From NCBI GenBank assembly GCA_947054505.1, contig CAMRWU010000013.1, positions 1 through 43,881 of the forward strand: a stretch of DNA of 43,881 bases, in the 5' to 3' direction. A program made the position numbers and the translations under genes. The stretch is from an uncultured Pseudomonadota bacterium. Lineage in GTDB: Bacteria > Pseudomonadota > Alphaproteobacteria > RF32 > CAG-239. The notes under the pieces were generated by a model that worked only from the letters and a program-made list of their open reading frames with translations, made no database searches and had not been told where the DNA came from. Of this stretch, positions 8,943 to 17,233 are shown piece by piece. Position 1 is the first letter of the stretch, and every line of letters begins with the position of its first letter.

Positions 8943-9001
8943 CCTCGCAAAAAAAGCGAGGCTTTTTTATCACAAAAAAAGCACTCCGAAGAGTGCTTTT
9001 T
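8943..9001 (-). terminator. Two tandem terminators after the TPR gene
   Basis: Reading the minus strand, the first hairpin (8978-8999, AAAGCACTC / GAGTGCTTT, CGAA-type tetraloop) ends in seven T. The second (8943-8961, CCTCGC / GCGAGG, A/T loop) follows 16 nt later. Both lie within 75 nt past the stop of the TPR gene at 9018. Confidence 0.85.
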
Positions 9002-9017
9002 CAAAAAACATAACTTA

Positions 9018-9995
9018 TCATTCCGCCAGAGGATCAATATCTGTTTCCGTTTTTGTCTCCGGCGCATCAGCAGGAACAAGGCTCTGCAACGTTCCGATTG
9101 CCTTTTTGCGTTTCAGTTTATTGACAAACTTCATAGAACGTTGAGCATCCCACTTCTTTTTACCTTCTTCACGCTGGAAAATCGTCTGATAAACCTCAAT
9201 CGCCTGATCAAACTCGGACAACTTGGTCAAACAACTTGCCAACCCGTCATAAAGCTTGTGGTGATAACGATTACCGATAATGGTCTGTGCTTTTTTGTAA
9301 CATTTCAACGCATCGTTGAATTTCATCATCTTTTGATAAACAAAACCGATACTGATCCATGCTTGGATCTCTCGGCTGTCAATATTCAAAATTTTGGTAA
9401 AGCATTTGATGGCAGAATTATTGTCGCCCATAAGCTGATAGGTTACACCGACACCGTTCCAAGCTTTGATATTATTTTTATCTGCTGCCAAAACCTTCTT
9501 AAAGAAAGCAATTGCACGATCATACTGCTTCAACTTTTGCAAAGTCACGGCCACGCTGAGTAATGATTGAGCATGCTTATTGTCAATCTTCATTGCCTGT
9601 TCAAGAACATCCAATGCTTCTTTGTAGGCAAACATGTGTTGCAAAGCAATCGCTTTGCCGTTCAAAGCCTCCAAAGAGGTTTTATCAATTGCCACAGCTT
9701 CATTAAAACACAAAATCGCGTCTTTATACAAGCCGCGCATACTCAGGGTCACCCCTTTATTATTCAAAACCTCAACAGAAGTCGGATTTAATTCCAATGC
9801 CTTGTCAAAACATTCCACAGCCTCGGTATAGCGGCTCAATTTCTGAAACGCAAACCCTTTGGAATTCATGGCTTTCCATGAATCAGGCTGTTCGGCAATC
9901 GCGGCATCAAACTGTTCGATTGCTTCCTTATACATCCCCTGATCGAGCAGTTCTTGCCCTCTTTTATAAGCAGTATTATCGTTAGATTTAACCAT
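9018..9995 (-). CDS. TPR-repeat protein, 325 aa
   Basis: About seven to eight 34-residue tetratricopeptide repeats run from residue 10 to about 280. Their typical cores include YKEAIEQFDAAIAEQPDS, YTEAVECFDKALELNPTS, YKDAILCFNEAVAIDKTS and YDRAIAFFKKVLAADKNN. A Lys-rich stretch and an acidic tail follow. There is no signal peptide, so it is probably a cytosolic scaffold for protein-protein contacts. It ends the minus-strand block downstream of the DUF58 gene with an 80-bp gap, so it may be co-transcribed or have its own promoter. The partners cannot be read from sequence. Confidence 0.9.
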   Translation of the reverse strand: MVKSNDNTAYKRGQELLDQGMYKEAIEQFDAAIAEQPDSWKAMNSKGFAFQKLSRYTEAVECFDKALELNPTSVEVLNNKGVTLSMRGLYKDAILCFNEAVAIDKTSLEALNGKAIALQHMFAYKEALDVLEQAMKIDNKHAQSLLSVAVTLQKLKQYDRAIAFFKKVLAADKNNIKAWNGVGVTYQLMGDNNSAIKCFTKILNIDSREIQAWISIGFVYQKMMKFNDALKCYKKAQTIIGNRYHHKLYDGLASCLTKLSEFDQAIEVYQTIFQREEGKKKWDAQRSMKFVNKLKRKKAIGTLQSLVPADAPETKTETDIDPLAE

Positions 9996-10077
9996 ATCTT
10001 TTCTCTTTACCTATGATAAGTTACAAAATAATTCAATTACACGCTACCACTCTTCCGCAATATTGTCAAGAAAAGCG

Positions 10078-11013
10078 TTACAAAATTTTCAAGTTATCAG
10101 CAATTTCCTTATCTGTCCGAAAAACCATCATCTGACATCCAAAACGCCGACAAAAAGCTCGCAATTTCTCACGTTTATCCGCAAAATAGGTTTGATAATC
10201 TTTCCGATAAATTTTCGGAGAACTGTCAAAAATCAACCGTTTTCCGTTATATTCCGCCATATATTCACCGGCTTTGGGCGGATTTTCCTCCAACACATCA
10301 TAAACATTCAAAATATGCAACCGGCTCTTATGTGCCAATGCCGCCATCTGAGCAAAAAGCCCCTCATCAAACGACGTAAAATCACTGATAACAAACACAT
10401 CGGACTGATGCCGCACATTTTGCTCCAAGAGCTTAAAAGACTTAAGTGCACCACTTTCATCCACCTCAAGCCGGCGCAAAGCCTCTTCCGACAACGACGA
10501 TATCTTCTTAAACACCGCCATCATCTGCCCCCGATTACTCTGAGGTTTGAACAGCCATGACCTCTGCCCGTCAAAAATCACACAACCGAACCTATCCTTA
10601 TTTTCAAGCGATAACCACCCTAACAAAGCGGCGATTTTGGAGGCTGTAACACTCTTAAATTCTTTTTTTGTGCCAAAAACCATCGGTGCCGATAGATCAA
10701 GCCAGACATAAATTTCCCTATCCTTCTCTTCGGCAAACAGCTTGGTATACGGATTTTGCTTGCGCGCCGTCACTCGCCAATCAATATCCCGAACATCATC
10801 ACCAAAAGCATAAGCGCGGATTTCTTCAAACTCCATTCCCCGTCCCTTAAACACCGACTTGACATCGCCGGCTTGATGAGAAAAGCTTTTCTTACGGTGT
10901 TTTGCTCGCAAATATGCCGTATACCGGCGCATAGCGACCAAATCCTCCAGCGAGGCATAAAGACCGCTGTGTGCATCATCCTGATGTTTTTTGCCAAACC
11001 ATTGTTGAAACAT
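10078..11013 (-). CDS. DUF58 domain protein (MoxR partner)
   Basis: This 311-aa protein has the DUF58 signature: GRGMEFEEIRAYAFGDDVRDIDWRVTAR at about residues 58-85, then IYVWLDLSAPM, the start of a vWA-like fold with a DxSxxM-like metal site. It has no membrane segment. DUF58 proteins almost always sit next to MoxR AAA+ ATPases, and here the MoxR gene ends 12 bp upstream. The pair is thought to act as a chaperone-like system that matures other proteins or complexes. It belongs to an operon with the MoxR and the upstream TPR gene. Confidence 0.9.
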   Translation of the reverse strand: MFQQWFGKKHQDDAHSGLYASLEDLVAMRRYTAYLRAKHRKKSFSHQAGDVKSVFKGRGMEFEEIRAYAFGDDVRDIDWRVTARKQNPYTKLFAEEKDREIYVWLDLSAPMVFGTKKEFKSVTASKIAALLGWLSLENKDRFGCVIFDGQRSWLFKPQSNRGQMMAVFKKISSLSEEALRRLEVDESGALKSFKLLEQNVRHQSDVFVISDFTSFDEGLFAQMAALAHKSRLHILNVYDVLEENPPKAGEYMAEYNGKRLIFDSSPKIYRKDYQTYFADKREKLRAFCRRFGCQMMVFRTDKEIADNLKIL

Positions 11014-11025
11014 AAGAACCTCTTA

Positions 11026-11994
11026 TCAGGGCAACGGAACCAACTTCAAAATCTTCTTAATCACATCGTCCGTCGTCATTCCTTCCGCTTGAGCTTCAAA
11101 AGTCAAAATAAGGCGATGACGCAAGATATCATAAACAACAGCCTGAATATCATCCGGTGTCACAAAATTTTTCTCATGTAACCATGCATGTATCTTAGCG
11201 CAACGATCCAAAGCCAACGTAGCGCGCGGCGATGCTCCATACATTACAAAACCGGCCATTTTCGCATCATACTTTTCCGGATGGCGGGTCGCCATAATCA
11301 ACTGTACCAGATATTCCTCAACCGCCTCGCTCATATGGACCTGCAAAGCCTCTTCTCTGGCCAGCAAAATATCCTTAATATCCAAACTGACAGGCTGTTG
11401 AAGAGGCTTACTTCCGTTAGCCACCTCTTGTCTCACCAAACGCAGAATTTTTTTCTCAGCGGCAGCATCCGGCTGATCAATCTTGATATACATCAAAAAA
11501 CGGTCCAACTGAGCTTCCGGCAGATTATACGTTCCCTCCTGCTCAATCGGGTTTTGTGTCGCCAGCACCATAAACAACTGCGGCAAAGCAAAACGTTGTC
11601 CGCCAATACTGACCTGCCGCTCCGCCATTGCTTCCAGCAAAGCGGATTGCACCTTCGCCGGAGCGCGGTTGATTTCATCAGCCAAAATCAAATTAGCAAA
11701 AATCGGCCCTTTGCGAAACTCAAACTTTCCTTCTGATGCCACATAAATTTCACTGCCGGTAATATCCGATGGCAACAAATCCGGCGTAAACTGAATGCGG
11801 TTATACTGAGCCTTAATCGAAGATGCCAAGGTTTTGATAGCTTTTGTCTTAGCCAACCCCGGAGCCCCTTCAACCAAAGCATTGCCGTCAGCCAACAACG
11901 TAATAATCAATTTGTTGACCAAATCTTCCTGCCCGATAATTTGGCTGTCCATATAGTTTTTGAGTTTAATGATACTGTCAAGAACTTCCGTCAT
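11026..11994 (-). CDS. MoxR-family AAA+ ATPase
   Basis: The 322-aa protein carries Walker A GAPGLAKT (residues 43-50) and Walker B LILADEINRAP (about 102-112). The MoxR hallmark TQNPIEQEGTYNLPEAQLDRF comes next, and a C-terminal lid domain includes YGASPRATLALDRCAK. MoxR ATPases remodel partner proteins, often with DUF58/vWA proteins; the DUF58 gene follows 12 bp downstream. The usual wider Bat-type partners with membrane vWA domains are not present in this window, and TPR proteins flank the pair instead. Confidence 0.95.
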   Translation of the reverse strand: MTEVLDSIIKLKNYMDSQIIGQEDLVNKLIITLLADGNALVEGAPGLAKTKAIKTLASSIKAQYNRIQFTPDLLPSDITGSEIYVASEGKFEFRKGPIFANLILADEINRAPAKVQSALLEAMAERQVSIGGQRFALPQLFMVLATQNPIEQEGTYNLPEAQLDRFLMYIKIDQPDAAAEKKILRLVRQEVANGSKPLQQPVSLDIKDILLAREEALQVHMSEAVEEYLVQLIMATRHPEKYDAKMAGFVMYGASPRATLALDRCAKIHAWLHEKNFVTPDDIQAVVYDILRHRLILTFEAQAEGMTTDDVIKKILKLVPLP

Positions 11995-12011
11995 CTGTCT
12001 TTCCTCTTCCT

Positions 12012-12953
12012 CTAAAATCCGCCGATACGGTTCATAAAGTTATAATATTCATCCAAAACCGCATTTTTCATTGTTTCATTTCCCATAAAATCAAACAAAT
12101 CAATAGATTGCTTATAATGAGCCTTTGCCCTTTCAAAATCGCCTTCCTGACGGTCAAAAGCCTCCACCCGAGCCAAATAAAGTAACGATTCGGCCTGCGC
12201 ATAGTGATGAGCAACCTTACCATACAAATAAACAGACTTCATCAACGCCTTACGCGCATTGGCAATATCGCGGATAATATAACGCAAACAACCGATTGCC
12301 GACAACGCCGATGCCTCACCGAGCAAATCTCCGTTTTCACGATACAAATTGCGACAACGCTCCAAAACATCATGTGCTTCATCATAATTTTTATGCTTCA
12401 TTTCGATTCTGGCAATCGCCCGCAATGTTGAAGCCTCTTTCAAACCTGTCCCATCATTTCTGAACAAATCAGCCGCCTTACGATAGGCCGCCAACGCATC
12501 TGTCTCACGTTCCTCCAACAAAGCGATATAAGCTTCCTGCTCAAATGCCTCTCCCAACAAATCGCGATTGTCAATTGCAGCCAACACACTCTTAGCCTGT
12601 TTCAGATAAGCCCGTGCCTGAGCAAAATTTCCTCTGGCAACTTCAAGCTGTGCTGTTTTTATCAAAATCTCGCCATACGTATTCTGCGCATAATCGGCAT
12701 GCTCAACCAAAGCCGCCGCCGCATTCAAAGCTTTTTCGGAAGCCTCAAAATTATCGAGGCTCAGCTCAAGCTCTCCCAACCTGAACAAGGCAAACGCCTC
12801 TCCCTCGACATCATCACGACCATGATACAAACCGGCGGCTTTTCCATAATTCTGACGTGCTTCCTCATAGCTTCCGGCACGCCAAAAATCATCTGCCTTC
12901 TGAAAAACTTTTGACGCTTCGGTCACAAATTTCCCCTGACTTGTTCTCGGCAT
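12012..12953 (-). CDS. TPR-repeat protein, 313 aa, first gene of the MoxR/DUF58 operon
   Basis: It contains several degenerate TPR or TPR-like helical pairs: YEEARQNYGKAAGLY, LDNFEASEKALNAAAALV, FAQARAYLKQAKSVL, YDEAHDVLERCRNLY and FERAKAHYKQSIDLF. It is soluble with no signal peptide. ATG 12953 (MPRTSQGKF) is chosen because AAGGAG lies 8 nt upstream; a TTG start at 12971 would include that ribosome site. It ends 17 bp before the MoxR gene, so it is probably the first gene of a TPR-MoxR-DUF58 operon and a likely adaptor for the ATPase. Confidence 0.88.
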   Translation of the reverse strand: MPRTSQGKFVTEASKVFQKADDFWRAGSYEEARQNYGKAAGLYHGRDDVEGEAFALFRLGELELSLDNFEASEKALNAAAALVEHADYAQNTYGEILIKTAQLEVARGNFAQARAYLKQAKSVLAAIDNRDLLGEAFEQEAYIALLEERETDALAAYRKAADLFRNDGTGLKEASTLRAIARIEMKHKNYDEAHDVLERCRNLYRENGDLLGEASALSAIGCLRYIIRDIANARKALMKSVYLYGKVAHHYAQAESLLYLARVEAFDRQEGDFERAKAHYKQSIDLFDFMGNETMKNAVLDEYYNFMNRIGGF

Positions 12954-13030
12954 AAAAATTCTCCTTTTCAACGTTCCATTTATAATATATATATGGCCTC
13001 AGGATAAAAAAAACAAGCAGAAGATTAGCT

Positions 13031-15328
13031 ATGGATGATATATTTGATTTGAACGACAACACCGCCCCTGTTTACGATAACATTTCAAGCCTGATGCCGA
13101 CCTGTGCATGGCTTGACATTCTTAATCCCGAACAAAAAGAAGCGGTAAAAACCACCGAAGGCCCCGTCTTGGTCTTATCCGGCGCCGGCACCGGCAAAAC
13201 CAAGGTTTTGACCACCAGACTCGCCTATATCCTCCAACAACACAAAGCCAATCCTTGGGAATGTTTGGTCGTTACCTTTACCAATCGCGCTGCCAGAGAG
13301 ATGAAAGAACGTGTCGAAGGAATGATTGGCGCCATGGCTAATTCCGTCTGGCTGGGAACATTCCATAGTATCTGCGTCAAAATCCTGCGCAACCACGCTG
13401 AACTCGTCGGCCTGAACTCCAACTTCACCATCCTTGGTGAAGACGACCAAAAACGCTTAATCAAACAACTGATGGAAGCCGACAATATCGATACTCAAAA
13501 ATATGCCCCTCAGGAAATCCTTGATAAAATCGGTCGCTGGAAAGACAAAGGGCTGACCGTCGACAAAATTGGTCATGACTTTAAGGAAAATGTCGTTACT
13601 CACCTTTACCAACGCTATCAAACCCGCTTAATCGAATTGAACTGCGTTGACTTCGGTGACATCATCTTACACGCTCTGACAATTCTGATGAGCCGCAGCG
13701 ACATCCTTGACAAATACCAAAGCCGCTTCAAATACATTATGGTTGACGAGTATCAAGATACCAACGTCACCCAATACCTCCTCATCCGCCTGCTTTGCCA
13801 AAAATACCGCAACCTCTGCTGTGTCGGCGATGATGACCAATCTATTTATTCTTGGCGCGGAGCCGAAATCGAAAACATCCTCCGCTTTAGCAAAGACTTT
13901 CCTGATGCCAAAACCATTCGCTTGGAGCGCAACTATCGCTCCACTGCCAATATTCTGGCCGCAGCATCTTGCCTCATCAGCCACAATCAGGGCCGTCTGG
14001 GAAAAACACTCAAAGTCGCAGAAAACTCTCCGGCCTGCCAAAGCGAGAACTGCAAAATAAAAGTTATCAGCACATACAACGGCGAGGAAGAAGCCCAATA
14101 CACTGTTGATGAAATAGAAGCACACACCCGCCAAAGCTTCCGCTATTCCGATATGGCTGTTTTGGTGCGCACCGCTGCACAAACCCGCGAGTTTGAAGAA
14201 AAATTTATGTCCGAAGCCATCCCTTATCAGGTTATCGGCGGTCTCAAATTCTATGAACGTGCCGAAATCCGTGATGCTTTGGCTTATTTCCGTGTTGTCC
14301 TGCAACCTCATGATGATTTGGCCTTGGAACGGATTATCAATAAACCTGCCCGCGGTATCGGCGCAAAATCGGTTGAAAAATTTCGGAACGAAGCTCGTCT
14401 CAGCGGCGTCTCCTTATACATGGCCATAGAAAAACTCCTAAATGAGGGAACCGTAACCGGTAAAGCCAAATCATCCCTGACAAAACTGATGGATAACTTT
14501 GCCGAATGGCGGAGAATGCTCAACGCTGTAACGCCCAACGAATTGGCTGATCAAATCCTTGAAGACTCCGGCTATATTGATATGCTGAAAATGGATAAGT
14601 CTGTCGAAGCCCCCGGCCGGTTGGAGAACTTGAAAGAACTCGTCAACGTTATGGGCGACAATGACAAATACCCGACATTGGCAGATTTTATGGAACACGT
14701 CAGCTTAGTCATGGACAAAGACGATATGACCAATGACAACAAAATCACCCTGATGACGCTCCATTCAGCCAAGGGACTCGAATTTGATATCGTTTTTCTC
14801 CCCGGTTGGGAAGAAAGTCTGTTTCCCCACCAGCGCGCGCTTGACGAAGGCGGTAGCGAAGCTCTGGAAGAAGAACGCCGTCTGGCTTACGTTGCCATCA
14901 CCCGCGCTCGCAAAAAATTATACATATCAATGGCACATAACCGCCGTGTTTATGGGCAATGGCAAAACAACCTGCCCTCCCGTTTTATCAATGAACTGCC
15001 TCCGGCTAATATTGAAATCTGTAATAAATGTACTAATTTTTATAGCAATAGTTCTTACTCGCAAAATAACTATACCAAAAGAAATTCGTACAACAATTAC
15101 AATGACGACGAGGTGTCCTATGGCAACAGTTCTTATCGCGACGACTATCGGAGTACTGATTATAAATCTGTTCATGCAGGTATAATCGGCACCAAAGTTT
15201 ATCATGAAGATTTCGGCTACGGCAAAGTCCTTGGTGCCGAGGGAAACAAGCTTGACGTGTTTTTTGAAAACAGCGGGCGGAAAAAAATCATGGCCAACTA
15301 CCTGACGAAAGTTGACGATGATTTTTAA
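13031..15328 (+). CDS. uvrD: UvrD/PcrA-type superfamily 1A DNA helicase
   Basis: This is a 3'-5' ATP-dependent helicase for excision or mismatch repair and for clearing proteins from DNA. The 765-aa product has motif I GAGTGKT (51-57), motif Ia TFTNRAAREMKER, and motif II VDEYQDTN (238-245). Motif III is GDDDQSIYSWRGA (266-278), motif IV is RLERNYRST, and motif V/VI is TLMTLHSAKGLEFDIVF followed by EERRLAYVAITRAR. The C-terminus ends in a tudor-like fold (GTKVYHEDFGYGKVLG), as in PcrA/UvrD. An Asn/Tyr/Ser-rich linker (about residues 675-710) joins it. It converges on the prophage lysis genes, whose terminal stop is only 14 bp away. UvrD and PcrA cannot be separated by eye. Confidence 0.95.
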   Translation: MDDIFDLNDNTAPVYDNISSLMPTCAWLDILNPEQKEAVKTTEGPVLVLSGAGTGKTKVLTTRLAYILQQHKANPWECLVVTFTNRAAREMKERVEGMIGAMANSVWLGTFHSICVKILRNHAELVGLNSNFTILGEDDQKRLIKQLMEADNIDTQKYAPQEILDKIGRWKDKGLTVDKIGHDFKENVVTHLYQRYQTRLIELNCVDFGDIILHALTILMSRSDILDKYQSRFKYIMVDEYQDTNVTQYLLIRLLCQKYRNLCCVGDDDQSIYSWRGAEIENILRFSKDFPDAKTIRLERNYRSTANILAAASCLISHNQGRLGKTLKVAENSPACQSENCKIKVISTYNGEEEAQYTVDEIEAHTRQSFRYSDMAVLVRTAAQTREFEEKFMSEAIPYQVIGGLKFYERAEIRDALAYFRVVLQPHDDLALERIINKPARGIGAKSVEKFRNEARLSGVSLYMAIEKLLNEGTVTGKAKSSLTKLMDNFAEWRRMLNAVTPNELADQILEDSGYIDMLKMDKSVEAPGRLENLKELVNVMGDNDKYPTLADFMEHVSLVMDKDDMTNDNKITLMTLHSAKGLEFDIVFLPGWEESLFPHQRALDEGGSEALEEERRLAYVAITRARKKLYISMAHNRRVYGQWQNNLPSRFINELPPANIEICNKCTNFYSNSSYSQNNYTKRNSYNNYNDDEVSYGNSSYRDDYRSTDYKSVHAGIIGTKVYHEDFGYGKVLGAEGNKLDVFFENSGRKKIMANYLTKVDDDF

Positions 15329-15333
15329 CAAAC

Positions 15334-15360
15334 AAAAAAACGCTAATAAACACTATTAGC
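15334..15360 (-). terminator. Terminator of the prophage late operon, overlapping the o-spanin stop
   Basis: The stem GCTAAT / ATTAGC with a 7-nt loop covers the last codons of the o-spanin gene and is followed on the minus strand by seven T. It closes the long phage operon where it meets the convergent helicase gene. Confidence 0.7.
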
Positions 15361-15576
15361 CAAATTTGCACGATGCAAACGCTCCAACCATTTTCCTGTT
15401 TCGGCGCAACGTTCCCGTGGGCGACAAAGACTATCCAACTCTGCCGCCACTTTTTCTCCGGCTTTGGGATAAGGTGCTACGAGCAAACAATCACAATTTT
15501 CCCGAGCGCATGAGCTCAAGCAAAGTATCAAACCCCATATCGCTGAATGATAAAATTTCAAGTTTTTGTTCAGCAT
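15343..15576 (-). CDS. Rz1-like outer-membrane spanin lipoprotein
   Basis: This 77-aa protein has a short hydrophobic N-terminus ending in a lipobox, LCLSSC, with lipidated Cys23. The remainder contains APYPKAGEKVAAELDSL and TGKWLERL, a pattern seen in small phage proteins at the end of lysis cassettes. Its start lies in a different frame inside the i-spanin gene (86-nt overlap), the classical Rz/Rz1 arrangement. With Rz it would bridge both membranes and fuse them in the last lysis step. A terminator overlaps its stop codon. Confidence 0.75.
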   Translation of the reverse strand: MLNKNLKFYHSAIWGLILCLSSCARENCDCLLVAPYPKAGEKVAAELDSLCRPRERCAETGKWLERLHRANLANSVY

Positions 15577-15766
15577 TTTTTCTTATCCTTTTGTTTTTTA
15601 GAAAGGTGTCTTTTTGCGCCTGCTCAGCCCCCTGACGACGACATTCCGACCATGCCAAAAGACGAGTATCTTCTACCCGTCTCTCAGTCCACCACCACAA
15701 CAGCAAAGCAATAACCGCCCACATAACACCATTCAGCACCAAGGCCTTAATCTTTGCCGCAAACAT
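15491..15766 (-). CDS. Rz-like inner-membrane spanin
   Basis: The 91-aa product has one N-terminal membrane helix (LVLNGVMWAVIALLLWWW). A charged periplasmic helical region rich in Arg, Lys and Glu follows (KNKRIRKNAEQKLEIL). This is the i-spanin topology. I chose ATG 15766 (MFAAKIKALVL) rather than an upstream in-frame reading to 15832 that would put a soluble extension before the helix. It overlaps the holin end by 20 bp and contains the Rz1 start in another frame, so location and topology support the call more than sequence identity. Confidence 0.7.
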   Translation of the reverse strand: MFAAKIKALVLNGVMWAVIALLLWWWTERRVEDTRLLAWSECRRQGAEQAQKDTFLKNKRIRKNAEQKLEILSFSDMGFDTLLELMRSGKL

Positions 15767-16091
15767 CTGTTTCTCGCCCTCTGACAAGACGCAAAATACG
15801 CGCCATATAAAACAGCGGTTTTTCACAGACATGTGTCAGCAATCTCCCCACTCCGTCAAATATGGTTCGAGCAAAACAAGAACATCCGCCGATAATACCG
15901 TAAATCGTCGTGTCGCTCAATCCCGTATCACGCAACAGCAAACCGATAACAATCGCCAATGTGACCGAAGCAACCACTTCCTTCACATTTTCCAACCACG
16001 GTTTTGCCGGACGAATAATCAGTGACAACATACCAAACACCAAACCAATAAAACCAAAATCAGCGGCAAGCTCCTTTATCTCTTTAAGCAT
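15747..16091 (-). CDS. Phage holin-like membrane protein
   Basis: This 114-aa protein has about three hydrophobic segments: FGFIGLVFGMLSLII, VVASVTLAIVIGLLL and TTIYGIIGGCSCFA. A basic cytosolic tail with RGRETD follows. Size, topology and position between endolysin and spanins fit a holin that forms inner-membrane lesions and lets the endolysin reach the wall. No family-specific motif is recognised, so the function rests on context. Its start is 10 bp after the endolysin stop. Confidence 0.7.
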   Translation of the reverse strand: MLKEIKELAADFGFIGLVFGMLSLIIRPAKPWLENVKEVVASVTLAIVIGLLLRDTGLSDTTIYGIIGGCSCFARTIFDGVGRLLTHVCEKPLFYMARILRLVRGRETDVCGKD

Positions 16092-16100
16092 CCTCGCCTC

Positions 16101-16538
16101 CTATTCAATATCATTAAAAAAATAATGATTTCCGATAATCACGCATGGTGTCTTTCCTCTTGCAAAAGCCGGACAAGAACACCCTTGCGGATTATAATAA
16201 TGTGTTGCGCCATAAGTCACATCAACTAAACGATGACGCACGGCATCATTGGCAATATCCAAACACTCACGATAAACGGCATCATCCGTTCCGACTGTTT
16301 CTATCACCTTTTTATTGGCATCATTATCAAGCCAGCACGAAAATTGAAACGGCTTCAAACAGGTCTCTGCCACACTAACCACGCGATGCCCGTTCACCCC
16401 CCTATAACCGACCTGTTTCCGACGCTTAATCCGGTTCATTACTACATTAGCCACAGCGATTTTTCCACTGCGTTTTTCTCCCCGCGCCTCGCCATAAATC
16501 GTCCTCGCCAAAATATCAATATCATCACCTTTGTTCAT
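16101..16538 (-). CDS. SleB-type cell-wall hydrolase, phage endolysin
   Basis: The 145-aa protein matches the Hydrolase_2/SleB fold. It has ILARTIYGEARGE (catalytic Glu17 within the EARGE region), KIAVANVVMNRIKRR, the FSCW segment and a YGATHYYNP motif. SleB-type enzymes cut peptidoglycan glycan strands. There is no signal peptide, so export would need the holin. It opens the lysis cassette endolysin-holin-Rz-Rz1, directly behind the fibre genes. Confidence 0.88.
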   Translation of the reverse strand: MNKGDDIDILARTIYGEARGEKRSGKIAVANVVMNRIKRRKQVGYRGVNGHRVVSVAETCLKPFQFSCWLDNDANKKVIETVGTDDAVYRECLDIANDAVRHRLVDVTYGATHYYNPQGCSCPAFARGKTPCVIIGNHYFFNDIE

Positions 16539-16549
16539 TTTCCTTACTC

Positions 16550-17227
16550 CTAATTAATTTCATCTCCGGGAATATCTTCATAATCAATATCTCCTTCTTT
16601 TACCAAGATATATACGGCACATCTGGATACGGCGGTAAGAACAGTGCTCCATCTGGTCATAATTACCGACGAAACCAATGCCGGTTCATCAAAATAATAA
16701 ACCATCTTTTTAACGATATTACGACTAAAAGAACCATTAGCCGTCTTCACTATTTCACTGATACCGTCTGCATACCGTACCGCAAGTGCCAGCTGTGAAA
16801 CATCATTACCGGCTCCGGACATTTTTATACAAACGCCATAGACTTCTCTGGGCGACGGGAAATCAATACCGGGTCCCACATGAATAAGGAGATTCATATT
16901 AGACTGATAAATACGCGAAACATCGTACAGCGTTGATGAAAAATCGCCATCATACCACGCCGCATCACTTCCGGCCATACTTCCCGGTTGCCGAATAACC
17001 CTATATCCGGTTTGACCTCTGTAAAATTCCTTATTTCCGGTACAATCACCATACTCTGTTGTTGCATTCCAAGTTGCCTTGCTCAAGGTTGTCAAAACAG
17101 GCGTAACATGCAACCATTTTTTCGGCCTGTTCTGATACACCAATTGCTCACCTTTATAAATTTCAGAAATTTCATTCCCGCCATAATACACCGCGGAAAT
17201 TTCGGATTTTTTCGCCATCACCCCCAT
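16550..17227 (-). CDS. Putative phage tail or receptor-binding protein, 225 aa
   Basis: The N-terminus, ISAVYYGGNEISEIYKGEQLVYQN, resembles the short beta repeats (Y-GxxxIxxIYKGxxLVY) that often begin phage minor-tail and tip proteins. The rest is beta-rich, with several Gly/Ser/Tyr segments, and is not recognised. It lies between the fibre genes and the lysis cassette, the usual place of a receptor-binding protein or fibre chaperone. The start could be at MGVMAKK (17227) or four codons later at MAKK. Confidence 0.6.
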   Translation of the reverse strand: MGVMAKKSEISAVYYGGNEISEIYKGEQLVYQNRPKKWLHVTPVLTTLSKATWNATTEYGDCTGNKEFYRGQTGYRVIRQPGSMAGSDAAWYDGDFSSTLYDVSRIYQSNMNLLIHVGPGIDFPSPREVYGVCIKMSGAGNDVSQLALAVRYADGISEIVKTANGSFSRNIVKKMVYYFDEPALVSSVIMTRWSTVLTAVSRCAVYILVKEGDIDYEDIPGDEIN

Positions 17228-17233
17228 CTTTCC

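Noticed and set aside
8854..9144. A 96-codon plus-strand frame beginning MKKNIKLIATYSVD
   Set aside because: It reads through two terminator hairpins and into the antisense of the TPR gene. The first 30 codons could be a tiny gene, but nothing supports that.
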